A stretch of 64,000 bases of DNA from Verrucomicrobiota bacterium (GCA_038744685.1 JBCDMB010000002.1:210216-274215), one strand, 5' to 3'; positions 9,265-19,624 are shown, numbered from the stretch's first letter. Notes: generated from the letters alone by a model not told the origin. Numbers and translations are program-made.

Positions 9265-10932
9265 ATGCGCCTATTCCCTGAGCTCGCCACTTCGTTCCTT
9301 CTTACGGTCCTCTCAAGTCCTGCGACTGAATCGAGGGCCTCATTTGTGGACGAGCGGCCAAACATTATTTTCATTCTCACGGATGACCAGCGGGCGGACC
9401 ACGTCGGCTTCATGGGCAACGAGATTGTTCAGACGCCAAACTTGGACCACATGGCGGCTGAAGGGACCGTTTTCGACAATGCCTTTGTCACCTCCTCCAT
9501 CTGCACCCCAAGCCGCGCCTCTTACCTGCTCGGACAATACGAACGTAAACACGGAATCAACTTCAACTCCGGCACTTCGATGTCCCCTGAGGCGTGGGCG
9601 AAGTCCTACCCGATGATACTCCGCGAGCACGGCTATTTCACCGGGTATATCGGCAAGAACCATCTACCGATAGGCCGGAAAGGCTACTTCACAGGAATCA
9701 TGGATCGGAGTTTTGATTTTTGGTATGCCGGGCACCATCACCTAGGCTTTTACCCGAAGGATCGCCACGCTATCTTCGACGAAGCCACCGACGATACCCA
9801 AACTGAGATCATCGGAGAAGGTGCCCTCGCCTTTCTCGATCCAGACTCCAACGAAACGATGATGCGAAATGCCGTTGAGTTCCTGCAAACGCGTCCCGAG
9901 GGTCAACCCTTCTGCCTTTCAATCTGCCTCAACCTTCCTCATGGCGTCAGCACAAGCGGCATGGAAAAACGGGAGCAAGACGATCCCCTTTATCGGTCCG
10001 CTTACCGTGATCTTCAGCAGACGATCCCTCTGACACCCAACTACATCGCTAAGGGCGATATCGATGAACCAAAGCTTCCAGCCGATCTCCTTCTCGTCCA
10101 ACTTCGCCAAAGCAACTATTCCTGGGTCGACAATCCCGATACGGTTCGCGAGCGACTCATTCGCACCTACCAAACGATCACTGGAATCGACCGTATGATC
10201 GGTCAAATCCGGGACACGCTTCAAGAAACCGGTTTGGATACCAACACCGTCATTCTCTTCAGCTCCGACCACGGCCTTCTTTTCGGAGAGAACGGTCTCG
10301 GTGGAAAATCCCTCTGCTACGAGACGACCCTTAAAGTTCCGTTGGTGATCTACGACCCCCGCACTCCAAGCGGAAACCGGGTCGACGAGCTGGTCCTCTC
10401 CATCGACATTGCCCCAACCATCCTGAGCCTCGCCGGTATCGGAATCCCCGATACCATGCAGGGTGCAGACCTGACACCCTTTCTCCGGGGTGAACGACCC
10501 GAATGGCGGGAAGTGGCCTTCGGGGAAAACCTCTGGTCAAATATTTTCGGCAACCCTCGCTGTGAAACGGTGCGCAACGACGACTACCGCTACATCCGCT
10601 ACTTCAAGAACGACAATCTCGAGAAACGTTTAAACACGAAGCCCGAAGACCTCTACACCGTTCCCCCTTCCATGGCAGAGGACTACCGAAGCTCCCTTAC
10701 CTCAACGATTCTCGGCGAACCCGTCGTCTACGAAGAGCTCTTTCACATTACCAGTGACCCTTACGAATCCATAAATCTGGTCAACGATCCAGCCCACGCT
10801 GACGTCCTCGATCATCTCCGCTCAAAATGCATAGAAATGGTCGCAGTCGCGAAGGGGGACATCGATACGCCACCGTCCACCATCCCGGTCGATTCCCGAT
10901 GGACGGAAACCAACTACCGGAACGGACTTTAA
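9265..10932 (+). CDS. secreted S1-type sulfatase 1
   Basis: 555 residues from ATG 9265 (a TTG 12 bases upstream is in frame but less likely). Weak signal-peptide-like N-terminus (FPELATSFLLTVLSS) before the sulfatase core RPNIIFILTDDQRADH. Asp40 and Asp41 are metal ligands and C80 in SSICTPSRASYL is the cysteine converted to formylglycine. GYIGKNHLP and SSDHGLLFGENGLGGKS complete the active-site set. S1 sulfatases hydrolyse sulfate esters of polysaccharides; the position cleaved is unknown. The gene ends 29 bases before a second sulfatase on the same strand. No sulfatase-maturing enzyme is encoded in the window. Confidence 0.93.
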   Translation: MRLFPELATSFLLTVLSSPATESRASFVDERPNIIFILTDDQRADHVGFMGNEIVQTPNLDHMAAEGTVFDNAFVTSSICTPSRASYLLGQYERKHGINFNSGTSMSPEAWAKSYPMILREHGYFTGYIGKNHLPIGRKGYFTGIMDRSFDFWYAGHHHLGFYPKDRHAIFDEATDDTQTEIIGEGALAFLDPDSNETMMRNAVEFLQTRPEGQPFCLSICLNLPHGVSTSGMEKREQDDPLYRSAYRDLQQTIPLTPNYIAKGDIDEPKLPADLLLVQLRQSNYSWVDNPDTVRERLIRTYQTITGIDRMIGQIRDTLQETGLDTNTVILFSSDHGLLFGENGLGGKSLCYETTLKVPLVIYDPRTPSGNRVDELVLSIDIAPTILSLAGIGIPDTMQGADLTPFLRGERPEWREVAFGENLWSNIFGNPRCETVRNDDYRYIRYFKNDNLEKRLNTKPEDLYTVPPSMAEDYRSSLTSTILGEPVVYEELFHITSDPYESINLVNDPAHADVLDHLRSKCIEMVAVAKGDIDTPPSTIPVDSRWTETNYRNGL

Positions 10933-10961
10933 GAAAACCAAGATTTTCTCACGCCAAAACC

Positions 10962-12434
10962 ATGTATAGATCGCTGCTCAAATCTCTCATCCTCTTCTTT
11001 TTCGTCTTCAAGCTTTCGGCAGATGAAAGACCCAACATTCTAGTCATCGTTGTCGACGATCTCGGTTATGTCGATGTAGGCTTCATGGGGTCAACCGAAG
11101 TCTCCACACCGGTTCTCGATCAACTGGCGTCAAACGGAGTCATCTTCCATAGCGGATACGTCACCCACCCCTATTGCGGACCGTCGCGTGCCGGACTCAT
11201 CACCGGCCGCTATCAGGCGAGATTTGGAGTCGAAACCAATTTCACTTACTCCCCTTACGATCTCCATCAAGGCCTTCCACTCGAAGAAAAGACCTTTGCC
11301 GAGCGCCTTAAACCAGCTGGCTATCGCACTGGAATCATAGGCAAGTGGCATCTCGGTGCTTCCAAGCCGTTTCACCCGAACAGTCGCGGCTTTGACCATT
11401 TTTACGGGTTTCTTTCCGGAGGGCACTACTATTGGCCTGAAAGCGTGACCAACGTCAAAGACCTCATCCTTCCCAACGGAAATCCACACTACAGCTTCAA
11501 TGAAGGGTCATTCCTTCCACTAAGTCGAAACGATCAAATCGGAGAATTTGACGAATACCTGACCACGGCCCTGAGCCGCGACGCAGCCGATTTTATCCGA
11601 GAAAGCGACACTCCTTTTCTTCTCTACCTTGCCTACAACGCACCGCACGGCCCTCTCGAGGCTCCCGCAGACTTGATTGAAAAATACAGTCACATTGAGC
11701 CCGCAACCCGCCGCACCTATCTCGCGATGATTGACTCTCTGGACCAAGGGATCGGCATGGTAGTCGATGCTCTCGAAGAAACAGGAAAGCTTGAAAACAC
11801 CCTGATCTTTTTCCTATCCGACAACGGAGGTGTGGCACCAAAGGTGAACCACATGAACGAAAATTGGGCCGACAATGGTCCCCTGCGGGAGGGCAAGGGA
11901 AGCATGTATGAAGGCGGCAGCAGGGTTCCGTTCATCGCGCATTGGCCTAAGGGTATTCCCGGAGGACAGGATTTCGACTATCCCGTATCCTCGCTCGACA
12001 TCGCGGCAACTACGGTTGCACTCGGAGAAGGCGATACATCGGGTCACCCTCTCGACGGAGTCAATCTAATCCCACACCTCGACGGCACCCTGGACCATCC
12101 GCCCCACGAAGCGATCTATTGGCGCGTGCGTGACGGAGCAGGATGGGCAATCCGAACTCCGACTGCGAAGATGCTCAAGAAGGGTTACTCAACCGATCCT
12201 CCCGAACTCTTCGATATGGTCAACGATCCCTACGAGTCGGCCAACATTATTGATCAAAACCCGGAACTGCGGCAGCAACTCGCAAAGCTCTGGAACGATT
12301 GGAATGCCGGGAACTCCGCAAATGTTTTCCTTCAAGCGGGCGAATATCAGCGAATGCGGCTTCAACTGTATCGGGAGCTATACGAGGAGCAAAAGGCCAA
12401 GGCCGACGCTCGGGATCCGATTGTGATCAAGTAG
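10962..12434 (+). CDS. secreted S1-type sulfatase 2
   Basis: 490 residues from ATG 10962; the frame is open further upstream but overlaps the previous gene and lacks a signal there. Signal peptide MYRSLLKSLILFFFVFKLSA, then ERPNILVIVVDDLGYVDVG, C72 in YCGPSRAGLITGRY (formylglycine site), GIIGKWHLG, and FFLSDNGG near the second metal site. The length and motifs suit arylsulfatase-A-like enzymes acting on sulfated galactans. It is in an apparent operon with sulfatase 1 (29-base gap). It converges with the MFS gene, with only 5 bases between the stops. Confidence 0.93.
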   Translation: MYRSLLKSLILFFFVFKLSADERPNILVIVVDDLGYVDVGFMGSTEVSTPVLDQLASNGVIFHSGYVTHPYCGPSRAGLITGRYQARFGVETNFTYSPYDLHQGLPLEEKTFAERLKPAGYRTGIIGKWHLGASKPFHPNSRGFDHFYGFLSGGHYYWPESVTNVKDLILPNGNPHYSFNEGSFLPLSRNDQIGEFDEYLTTALSRDAADFIRESDTPFLLYLAYNAPHGPLEAPADLIEKYSHIEPATRRTYLAMIDSLDQGIGMVVDALEETGKLENTLIFFLSDNGGVAPKVNHMNENWADNGPLREGKGSMYEGGSRVPFIAHWPKGIPGGQDFDYPVSSLDIAATTVALGEGDTSGHPLDGVNLIPHLDGTLDHPPHEAIYWRVRDGAGWAIRTPTAKMLKKGYSTDPPELFDMVNDPYESANIIDQNPELRQQLAKLWNDWNAGNSANVFLQAGEYQRMRLQLYRELYEEQKAKADARDPIVIK

Positions 12435-12439
12435 TTTTT

Positions 12440-14002
12440 CTAAAGGGCACTTCGAAACCGCTTTTCGATTTCTTCAAGGCTCAGGTTTTTCGTCTCCGGT
12501 AATATCCGCCAAAGGCAAATCAAGCCGAAGACCGCGACAACCGCATAAAAAAGAAAAACCGAGGCGCTCCCCATATTGGCGAGTTGCCAAGGGAAAAATT
12601 TCTGGATGAACCAACTTGAGAGACTCACTACAAACGCGAACGACGGAATCGCCACGCTTCGAAGGGCTGTCGGGAAGATTTCGGAAAACAATACCCACAT
12701 GATCGGTCCGATCGAAAAATGGAAGGCTGCAATAAAACTCAGGATTCCGCCGAGAATCAGCCATCCATTCAAACTAGCCGCCGCCTGAAGCAAGGCCCCC
12801 GAAAAATCCCTTGCCTGTTGTGGACCCAACACCTCAACAACAGCCTTCTTAAAGCCGATGTCGCTATCGTAGGTCTTCCCGGCGATGAGGTTGAGCTCGT
12901 TCCGATCCAAAGCCTCTGGCAGAGTCTCGATCGAATCCAAGGACAGTTCGTATTGGGCCTGATTGAAACCATATGCGCAAAGCCCAAGACTAGCCGCAAG
13001 CCAGACGAGACCCCCGATGACCATCGGTCGCCGCCCTAACCGATCCACCAGGAGAATCGCAAGAAAGGTGAAGACAACAGAAACCAAACCGATCCAAATC
13101 GCCTGCTGGAAGGCCGCGTTCGTGCCAATCCCCAACTGTTCGAAAATAGTGGGCGCATAGAAAAGGATCGCATTGATTCCCGAAAGACCCTGGACCACCG
13201 CAATCAACAACCCAACCCAGAGAATACGTCTCATCCCGGGTGAAAGGAGTCGCTTGAACTGTGTCCAAACCGAAATGTTCCCTTCCCTTTCCAACGATTC
13301 CTGAATCGCCTCCAGCTGGGTCTCGACCTCCTCCGGATCTGCAATTTTCGCCAGAGTCGCTTTGGCCTCATTCACTCGTCCATGATGAACCAGCCAACGA
13401 GGGCTCTCCGGTATCCAAAACAAGAGCACTAACCAGAGAAATGCCGGAAAAATTTCAGATCCCAGCATGTAACGCCACGCGTGTTCGCCGAGGTTTAGCC
13501 CTACGATCCACTCCGCTTGAGAGTCGATACTCTGAACGATGACGTAATTGACAAAGTAAGCGGCAGAAAGACCAAAGACGATGTTCATCTGGTTGATCGC
13601 CACCATTCTTCCTCGAAGCTTGGGTGGAGAAATTTCACCGATGTACATGGAGGCAAGCGACAATGAGCAGAAGGCTAAGCCGCCCACGAACCGAGCTGCC
13701 ACTAGACCCCAATAGCTCGAAGCAAGAGCCGAGCAAACCGCAGAAACCAAATACAAGACTGCCACCAAGATGAGTGCCCGCTTCCGACCAATCCGTTCAC
13801 ATACCCAACCTGTCACCACAAGGGCAAACAGCACGCCAAAACCGGGGGCGCTAACCACCGTCCCGATCTGCAGATCGTTCAGACCAAAATCGATTGCAAT
13901 GAATCGAACGGTTCCCGAAATGACGGCTGCATCGAGACCAAAAATGAAGCCGCCAAGCGTCACGATAAACGCGAACAGGCCGGCACGGGAGCGTTGGGTC
14001 AT
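12440..14002 (-). CDS. sugar-porter family MFS symporter
   Basis: 520 residues from ATG 14002 (the longer frame uses TTG 14044). About twelve hydrophobic segments. Sugar-porter hallmarks are ERIGRKRA after TM2, PESPRWLVHHG near the central loop, DRLGRRP in the second half, and PETKNLSLEEIEKRF at the C-terminus. A larger insertion of about 70 polar residues between the second-half helices (LDSIETLPEALDRNELN region) is unusual; many verrucomicrobial sugar porters carry such a loop. It likely imports a monosaccharide such as galactose or an anhydro-sugar. Surrounded by sulfatases; 54 bases separate it from the upstream sulfatase. Confidence 0.9.
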   Translation of the reverse strand: MTQRSRAGLFAFIVTLGGFIFGLDAAVISGTVRFIAIDFGLNDLQIGTVVSAPGFGVLFALVVTGWVCERIGRKRALILVAVLYLVSAVCSALASSYWGLVAARFVGGLAFCSLSLASMYIGEISPPKLRGRMVAINQMNIVFGLSAAYFVNYVIVQSIDSQAEWIVGLNLGEHAWRYMLGSEIFPAFLWLVLLFWIPESPRWLVHHGRVNEAKATLAKIADPEEVETQLEAIQESLEREGNISVWTQFKRLLSPGMRRILWVGLLIAVVQGLSGINAILFYAPTIFEQLGIGTNAAFQQAIWIGLVSVVFTFLAILLVDRLGRRPMVIGGLVWLAASLGLCAYGFNQAQYELSLDSIETLPEALDRNELNLIAGKTYDSDIGFKKAVVEVLGPQQARDFSGALLQAAASLNGWLILGGILSFIAAFHFSIGPIMWVLFSEIFPTALRSVAIPSFAFVVSLSSWFIQKFFPWQLANMGSASVFLFYAVVAVFGLICLWRILPETKNLSLEEIEKRFRSAL

Positions 14003-14056
14003 ACGGGGAGAATCAACAGAGGTGTTCTGAATCCACCGACGCAACTGATTGATCCA

Positions 14057-16042
14057 TCACTTCAATAGGTGTTCATACTTTCGCGGTGCACGCGGTTTTG
14101 GTTTATGGACGACCAAGCGTAGCTCCTTCAACTCCGCACGACTTTGATCAGCCGCTACCCGGGCAATCACCCGTTCGGTCCCATCCCCATTGGAACGCAC
14201 CGTGTGCTGCTGCATGACGCCATCCGTTGTCCATTCGGCGCCGTCAGCCGATCCCTCAATCACAAACCAATAGTCCGGTCCCAACTCCTCCAATCGATCG
14301 AACTGCAGTGCCATGTAGCTGCCCTGAGCGTCCGATACTTCAAACCTGTGAGGAAGCTGTGTCGCGGACGGACTTTTTGGGTCCATTGGATCGCCACCGT
14401 GGATGTACTCATCGAAATTAGTAACGCCATCCTCATCAGGATCGGCATTCGGCTCGAGCGTACCAAACTTCGCCTCGAAACTATCGGCGATTCCGTCACC
14501 ATCTGAATCAAGGGGCGGAGGAGGCGCTTCTGAATCGACATCGTACAGATCGAACTTTGCCAAGATAGGCTCCAAACGTTCCTTTTCATCGATCAGGACG
14601 TCCTTGTATTCTCCGTGGGGCAACTCATCCAGTTTTGTAAAGGTGTCGTAGTCACTTGCAGGCTTGTTCACGTCATACCAACTGCCATAGCCGTCACGCA
14701 TAACCTTGTCGCTGCGAATCATCTGAGTCTCGATGCGCATCGAATAGATCCAGTCACGATGATTGCGCTTCTCACCAGTCAGGTAGGGCCACATGCTTTG
14801 CCCGTCCAGCTTGTCGTAACCCTCCGGAAAATCGAAGCCCATGATATCCGCGAGAGTCGGCAAAATGTCTGTGACGTCCGCAACGATTCTTTGACGGCCA
14901 TTCACCTTGAGCAAGTGTTCGGGCGCATAGATCAAAAGCGGCACATGATGGCCCTGCTGACTTCGGACCCGGCCCTTCCCCCAGTTACCCGCGTTGTCCT
15001 GAGTGGCGTTGTCCGCCATGAATAGGATCACTGTGTTGTCAAACTCTCCGACTGACCGAAGCTTTTCGATATATTGCCACATCTGGTAATCCAAATACTC
15101 AACGTGATAGCTCAGTCCATCTGGAGTCATGTTGATCCGCTCGAAGGTCCCGTCGGGTCGTTCAATGTGTTTTGGATCCTTCCTGGTATATCCGTAACCA
15201 CTCTCATCCCATTCGATCACGGGCGTTCGGGGCCAGACGGTCGGGGTGCCGGGTACCGCGTGATCTTTCGCCAAATGGCCTAGGTGTGGCGCATGAAAAA
15301 CAAAAAAGGGTTCATCGGCAGCAATCGATCGATCGATGAAGTCAAAGATGTACTCCATCTCAAGATCCGGCGCATAGTCGTCGATCTGGGTTTGGACAAA
15401 CTTGAAAGGTTCGTTCGGGTAATCCGGGTGGTTGATCAGTTGGATTTCGGGCCACCAGAAGAATGACTCATGGTCCCAGTCCTTTGGATTGGCTGTCCGG
15501 AAGATCGGGTAAGGATTTTTATTCGGAGTGCCAAACGGATTCCAGCCCATTTGACGCGCAGGCTCTGCCGGATTGAAAACACCTTCGTTGAAGCCCATAC
15601 TCAACAAGTCGCCACCATCACAGATGTGGGTTTTTGATACCCAGATATTCGCGTAGCCGGCATCGCGGCTCATATTGCCAAGAGTGATCGGGGCACTCTC
15701 ATATGCAGTGTAGATGTTATGACAGTCCGTTCCGATGTGGCGGTTGTCCCAATACTTGTTCCGGTGCGCATACGTTCCGTTCATCAACGAGACCCGACTT
15801 GGCTTGCAGATGGTGGTCGCCCACATCGTCTCGACGAAACAGCCCGCTTCGGCAAGTCGATCCATCATCGGCGTTTTCGCGAGCCGATCTCCTGTCCACT
15901 TCGAAGACTCATAAAATGGAAACTCACGTGGACTAATATCGTCGGCCACAATGAGAATAACGTTGGGCTTTTCGGAGGCCACTGCCAACGGACAAACCGC
16001 AATAGCGGCAGCACTGATAAACAAGAAACAAAAATTCTTCAT
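14057..16042 (-). CDS. secreted sulfatase 3 with C-terminal Ca-binding Asp repeats
   Basis: 661 residues from ATG 16042; TTG 16054 is the only upstream option. Signal peptide MKNFCFLFISAAAIAVCPLA. Core motif KPNVILIVADDISPREFPF with C79 in TTICKPSRVSLMNG as formylglycine site, and VSKTHICDGG, FMADNATQDNAGNWG as later motifs. After the catalytic domain comes a thrombospondin-3-like pair of Asp-rich calcium loops (DSDGDGIADSFEAKFG, DPDEDGVTNFDEY, about residues 515-555) and then a beta-rich tail of about 110 residues ending in a basic PKPRAPRKYEHLLK. The loops are an unusual addition to a sulfatase and may bind substrate or the cell surface. A MITE-like element ends 16 bases upstream of the start, so its promoter must lie inside or beyond it. 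Confidence 0.92.
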   Translation of the reverse strand: MKNFCFLFISAAAIAVCPLAVASEKPNVILIVADDISPREFPFYESSKWTGDRLAKTPMMDRLAEAGCFVETMWATTICKPSRVSLMNGTYAHRNKYWDNRHIGTDCHNIYTAYESAPITLGNMSRDAGYANIWVSKTHICDGGDLLSMGFNEGVFNPAEPARQMGWNPFGTPNKNPYPIFRTANPKDWDHESFFWWPEIQLINHPDYPNEPFKFVQTQIDDYAPDLEMEYIFDFIDRSIAADEPFFVFHAPHLGHLAKDHAVPGTPTVWPRTPVIEWDESGYGYTRKDPKHIERPDGTFERINMTPDGLSYHVEYLDYQMWQYIEKLRSVGEFDNTVILFMADNATQDNAGNWGKGRVRSQQGHHVPLLIYAPEHLLKVNGRQRIVADVTDILPTLADIMGFDFPEGYDKLDGQSMWPYLTGEKRNHRDWIYSMRIETQMIRSDKVMRDGYGSWYDVNKPASDYDTFTKLDELPHGEYKDVLIDEKERLEPILAKFDLYDVDSEAPPPPLDSDGDGIADSFEAKFGTLEPNADPDEDGVTNFDEYIHGGDPMDPKSPSATQLPHRFEVSDAQGSYMALQFDRLEELGPDYWFVIEGSADGAEWTTDGVMQQHTVRSNGDGTERVIARVAADQSRAELKELRLVVHKPKPRAPRKYEHLLK

Positions 16043-16058
16043 GGAAACATTCAATTTA

Positions 16059-16371
16059 GGGCACTTCGATTAACCTCCTTTGGCTCGTGATTGCGGCACC
16101 GCCGGAATCCGGGTGAGGCTGCGGAGAGGTTTGCGGGCCAGAGGCCCTCGGACCTCTCCGCTAACGCTGCCCGGAACCGGTGCTGCCGCAACCCCTTCCC
16201 TTCGGCAGGATCAGGGCCTTGAGTCTTATCGAAAGGCGGGGCGAGACACTTTTGGATTTGAGCCGCGTTGCGGCTTTGCAGACGGGCTTCTAGCCCGCCA
16301 AGCGAAGCCGTCGCCTTGCTCAAAACCAAAATTGCTCTCGTCACGTCCAAAGGAGGTTAATCGAAGTGCCC
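16059..16371. mobile_element. MITE-like element with 25-base perfect terminal inverted repeats
   Basis: The first 25 bases (16059-16083, beginning GGGCACTTCGATTAACC) are repeated exactly, inverted, at 16347-16371. TTTA flanks both ends (16055-16058 and 16372-16375) like a 4-base target duplication. No transposase is encoded in the 313 bases. The interior folds: GCGGAGAGGT (16121-16130) pairs with ACCTCTCCGC (16152-16161), GGGCC-AGA-GGCCC forms a tip hairpin (16135-16147), and an imperfect outer stem joins 16092-16113 to 16170-16190. It separates two sulfatase genes on the same strand. Confidence 0.75.
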
Positions 16372-16382
16372 TTTATAGAGAC

Positions 16383-18257
16383 CTAGGGCTGGACACTCGC
16401 CAATTCGGGAACGCTTGGAATCAAGCCATCGGGAATATCCAGTCTCCGGTCGTGGGCACCAGCCGCGAAATCATGGAAGCTGTAGTCGTTCTTCTCGGTC
16501 CAGTCCACCTCGAGTCGACCATCGCCGAGAACGATACTCGCCAGTTTATTACGAAACCAAGTAGCGAGTTCCTGATAGGCCGGATCATCAGCAACATTTC
16601 GACGCTCTAGTGGATCAATTCTCAGATCGTAGAGGGACATATCTACTTTGTCGGCAGGCGCATCGAGACCCCAGCGAATACGCTCTCCCGGCTCATACCC
16701 CTCCCCCGGCTTTGTCCAAAAAGGCCGCACGAGCATAGCGAACGCAAAATCTTCGCTGCGAAGGTAGGCACGGTCACCGCGCACCTGATTCATCTCACCA
16801 ATCACGTAATCACGCTGCGGCCCCTCCTCCAAGGTAGTCAGAAGGCTCACCCCATCCAGACCGGGATGGGCGTCTGGATCGATTCCTGCGACTTCGTAAA
16901 AGGTTGGAGCGAAGTCAACGAACTCTACCCAGTCATCGATGATTTTGCCTGCAGGGAAGACCGACTTGTCCGAGGACACTACGATTACGCTGTCGTGAAC
17001 ACTCTGAAACCAAGGACCGAACTTAGCTTTGATTCCCTGCTCACCCAAATGCCAGCCATGATCACCACAGACGTAGACGATCAGATACTCCTGATCGTGC
17101 TTTTCGCAGTAGTCCTTGAAAGACTGCACTGCCTGCCCAATGAGATGATCACCCATCGCGCAAAAGGCATAGTAATCACGAATCGCCTGCTGCTTTTCCT
17201 CGTCCGTCATACTCGAAAAATCCATATCATCGCGCAGGTCACGAAGTGAATCCGGCATCAATTCGGCTTCCTCAGAACTGTATTCAGGAATACGATACAT
17301 CTTTCCCTCAAATCGATCACGGAACTCCTTACTCGGTAGCACTGGCGTATGGGGAAACACAAAACCGAGGTGAATGAAAACCGGCTTAGAAGGATCGGGT
17401 CCCTCTGCAAGCACCCCCGAAACAGTTTCGTAGCTCTTCCCCTCATTACTGAGGTAACGCTGCATCGCCTTCACGATCGCACCATCAAGCGTTTCACCGG
17501 TTTCAGCAGGCGAGACTCCCCCGATGATCAGGTCGGGATTTCTCCGAGTGTATGAGCGCAGAATATCCAGCTCTTCCTCGACCTCCTCACGCATCGCGAT
17601 TTCCTCACGCGTCAATTCGCGGTCGACACGCGAACGCCAGAAACGTTTCACCGATCCATCGGCGAAGCGATACACCTCCTCGGTTCCAACTACTTTCCCT
17701 AGCTCAGGAGACCAAGGGCGGTTGAACCAAAAATCGCTTCCCTCCGTTTTCTGAAGGTCGTTGTTCCTAACAAAAGGCTGGTAGAACCCAGGATCCTTCC
17801 ACTGGTTGTAGTGTTCCCAGTCGAAAACGTAATAACCACTCTTTCCAAACAACGAAGGTTGGTAGCCATTCTCCAACATTACTTCCGGGATTATACGGCT
17901 ACGGACTTTCTCATCGATCGCCTGGTGTGCCTTCCGAAAGCCATACATCCCGTTCCGGTGAGGATACTTTCCTGTGTGCATCGAGCTTCGTGAGGGCGCA
18001 CAGGCCATTGAGTTACAGAAGGCGTTCGTGAAAAATGTACCTTCGCCTGCAAGGGCGTCGATATTCGGTGATTCCACATAACCGAGTGCGCTCTCGGCCA
18101 ATCCAGTGGTGGCCATATTGTAGGCCGCAATAGAGTCACTTCGCTGGTCGTCGGTAATGATCCAAAGAATGTTTGGCTGATCAGCAGCTTCGAGAAGCGA
18201 CGTAAAAAAGATCAGCACGGATCCGACAAATCGGACAGTGAAAGGGGTATGATTCAT
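16383..18257 (-). CDS. secreted S1-type sulfatase 4
   Basis: 624 residues from ATG 18257. Signal peptide [18 protein letters not shown], then [18 protein letters not shown]86 in [21 protein letters not shown] (formylglycine), [13 protein letters not shown], and [15 protein letters not shown] for the distal metal site. It is longer than a typical 500-residue enzyme because of an insertion of about 100 charged residues (about 200-300, [20 protein letters not shown]) that may shape the substrate cleft. It shares no obvious close identity with the adjacent sulfatase beyond the family motifs. The MITE lies 11 bases after its stop. Confidence 0.93.
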   Translation of the reverse strand: MNHTPFTVRFVGSVLIFFTSLLEAADQPNILWIITDDQRSDSIAAYNMATTGLAESALGYVESPNIDALAGEGTFFTNAFCNSMACAPSRSSMHTGKYPHRNGMYGFRKAHQAIDEKVRSRIIPEVMLENGYQPSLFGKSGYYVFDWEHYNQWKDPGFYQPFVRNNDLQKTEGSDFWFNRPWSPELGKVVGTEEVYRFADGSVKRFWRSRVDRELTREEIAMREEVEEELDILRSYTRRNPDLIIGGVSPAETGETLDGAIVKAMQRYLSNEGKSYETVSGVLAEGPDPSKPVFIHLGFVFPHTPVLPSKEFRDRFEGKMYRIPEYSSEEAELMPDSLRDLRDDMDFSSMTDEEKQQAIRDYYAFCAMGDHLIGQAVQSFKDYCEKHDQEYLIVYVCGDHGWHLGEQGIKAKFGPWFQSVHDSVIVVSSDKSVFPAGKIIDDWVEFVDFAPTFYEVAGIDPDAHPGLDGVSLLTTLEEGPQRDYVIGEMNQVRGDRAYLRSEDFAFAMLVRPFWTKPGEGYEPGERIRWGLDAPADKVDMSLYDLRIDPLERRNVADDPAYQELATWFRNKLASIVLGDGRLEVDWTEKNDYSFHDFAAGAHDRRLDIPDGLIPSVPELASVQP

Positions 18258-18465
18258 GGTGAGGGAAAGCTGGAGAAAAGTCTCCGGTCCACCACCGAGA
18301 GCGTCGACGGTTTAGCTCATATCTTTGGATAGACGAGGCTGACTGATCCTGCTCGCTCAACCCAAGACAGCATCCAGTTTCCGAGAAACTGACGATCCGA
18401 AAAATTAAGGAACCATCAGCGAGGTCGCCTAATCGCAAATGATTCTAGGTTAGAACTTCCCGGGA
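18258..18465. other. intergenic, nothing recognised
   Basis: Spacer upstream of sulfatase 4. It must contain that gene's promoter, but I see no confident -35/-10 pair, operator or coding frame. Confidence 0.4.
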
Positions 18466-18556
18466 GGCTTTCACGTGGCTTCGCTCGCGTAGACCGATGT
18501 CGAGTCGGGTTCTCTCGACACTCAAAGATCATCCGCCTGCGCAGCGGATGCTACTC
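18466..18556 (+). repeat. dispersed intergenic repeat, copy 1
   Basis: Starts GGCTTTCACGTGGC and ends with the hairpin CATCCGC-CTGCGCA-GCGGATG (18530-18550) followed by CTACTC. The same left end, spacing and right-hand hairpin occur at 20884-20990 (same strand) and 63607-63733 (opposite strand). Confidence 0.6.
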
Positions 18557-18616
18557 AATCCTGCGTAAAAACGCTGAATCGAACAAAACCTTCGGCTAGA
18601 CTTGATGGCCCTTGAG

Positions 18617-19477
18617 TTACTCGCCCTTAAAACGAACCTGTGATCGGATTTCTTCAGGAAATTCGTCTATCGGACGAATCCGAAAGTTTCGATAATCGAC
18701 CTCAGCGGCTTCCGACTGAAGTTGAATCTGGCCAGAAGTGAGTGGAGTCCCATCGGGCTTTCGCGCGTTTTCAACCACGTTAACAACCTCGCCATTTGCA
18801 ACGTGGATCGCGTTGTTTCCGATAACGTAAAGGTCTAGCTGATTCCACTCACCATGGGGAGCATCCGGCTCAGGAAAGGCACTAATGTAACCACCTCGAT
18901 ACTCTTCGCTGTCTGGATCAAAGCGGGGACGCTTGACTCCCTCAAGGAGAGTCGTCCGGATTTCCGCTTTAGGCCCGGCAAGAGCAATGAAATCACCAAG
19001 GTCGCCCTCCTGCACCTGATACTCGAGGGACGACTTCCACACGTTCCAAAACCTACCGTGGTCCCCGTAACAGTGGTAGAGTATCCCGCTGTCCCGCAGA
19101 CGGTTCAGTCGAGGTTCCCATTTCTTGTCACCCCATCGCATTTCAATGCTTAAGTGATAGTCAGAAAAATCGTCTATGGTGGTCAGCCCTCCGTAGATCT
19201 CCCCGGTCACCCGAAGGATCAGATCCCCATCTTCTTCAACCACAGTGAAAACCTCCTTCACGTCAGCATCGAGCCCCATCGGCGTGCCATTGTGCACATC
19301 GTTTGACTGATAAGTTCCTTCAGGCAGGCCCTCCACTGTCGAGTGGGGAACGCCCATCCAAATTTCAAAGTTTGAAAGGTCTTCGTCGAAAAGCTCTACC
19401 CACTCTGAAGCAAAAACTGAGCATGCTGATGCACTGAGGAGGGCTGAAAGTCGAAACAGGGGGCTTATGGGTTTCAT
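18617..19477 (-). CDS. secreted DUF1080 (3-keto-disaccharide hydrolase-like) protein
   Basis: 286 residues from ATG 19477 (upstream TTG 19513 rejected). Signal peptide MKPISPLFRLSALLSASACSVFAS. Then a LamG-like beta-sandwich of the DUF1080 family: WVELFDEDLSNFEIW, DDFSDYHLSIEMRWG, RDSGILYHCYGDHG, SLEYQVQEGDLGDF, WNQLDLYVIGNNAIHVANGEVVN and IQLQSEAAEVDYRNFRIRPI are the usual conserved strands. Members act on or bind sugars in planctomycetes, verrucomicrobia and Bacteroidetes; some hydrolyse 3-keto-glycosides. No 3-dehydrogenase partner is nearby, so binding or another cleavage is possible. Divergent from the GH16 gene over a 147-base shared promoter region. Confidence 0.85.
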   Translation of the reverse strand: MKPISPLFRLSALLSASACSVFASEWVELFDEDLSNFEIWMGVPHSTVEGLPEGTYQSNDVHNGTPMGLDADVKEVFTVVEEDGDLILRVTGEIYGGLTTIDDFSDYHLSIEMRWGDKKWEPRLNRLRDSGILYHCYGDHGRFWNVWKSSLEYQVQEGDLGDFIALAGPKAEIRTTLLEGVKRPRFDPDSEEYRGGYISAFPEPDAPHGEWNQLDLYVIGNNAIHVANGEVVNVVENARKPDGTPLTSGQIQLQSEAAEVDYRNFRIRPIDEFPEEIRSQVRFKGE

Positions 19478-19624
19478 GGACGACAAGCATGTCCGATCCA
19501 AACTCTCATTCAACCCAACAATTACGTGGAGTCGCTATCGAATGATAGCTCTAAAACCGTTGCCCTATCGGGCGATTCTTATTCCCCTTGGGGCGCCGAA
19601 CAAAGTGCCCCTTCACCCTTGCCA

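Noticed and set aside
18471..18478. CACGTG at 18471-18478 as a further operator
   Set aside because: It is part of the three-copy dispersed repeat and is not flanked by TTA/TAA.
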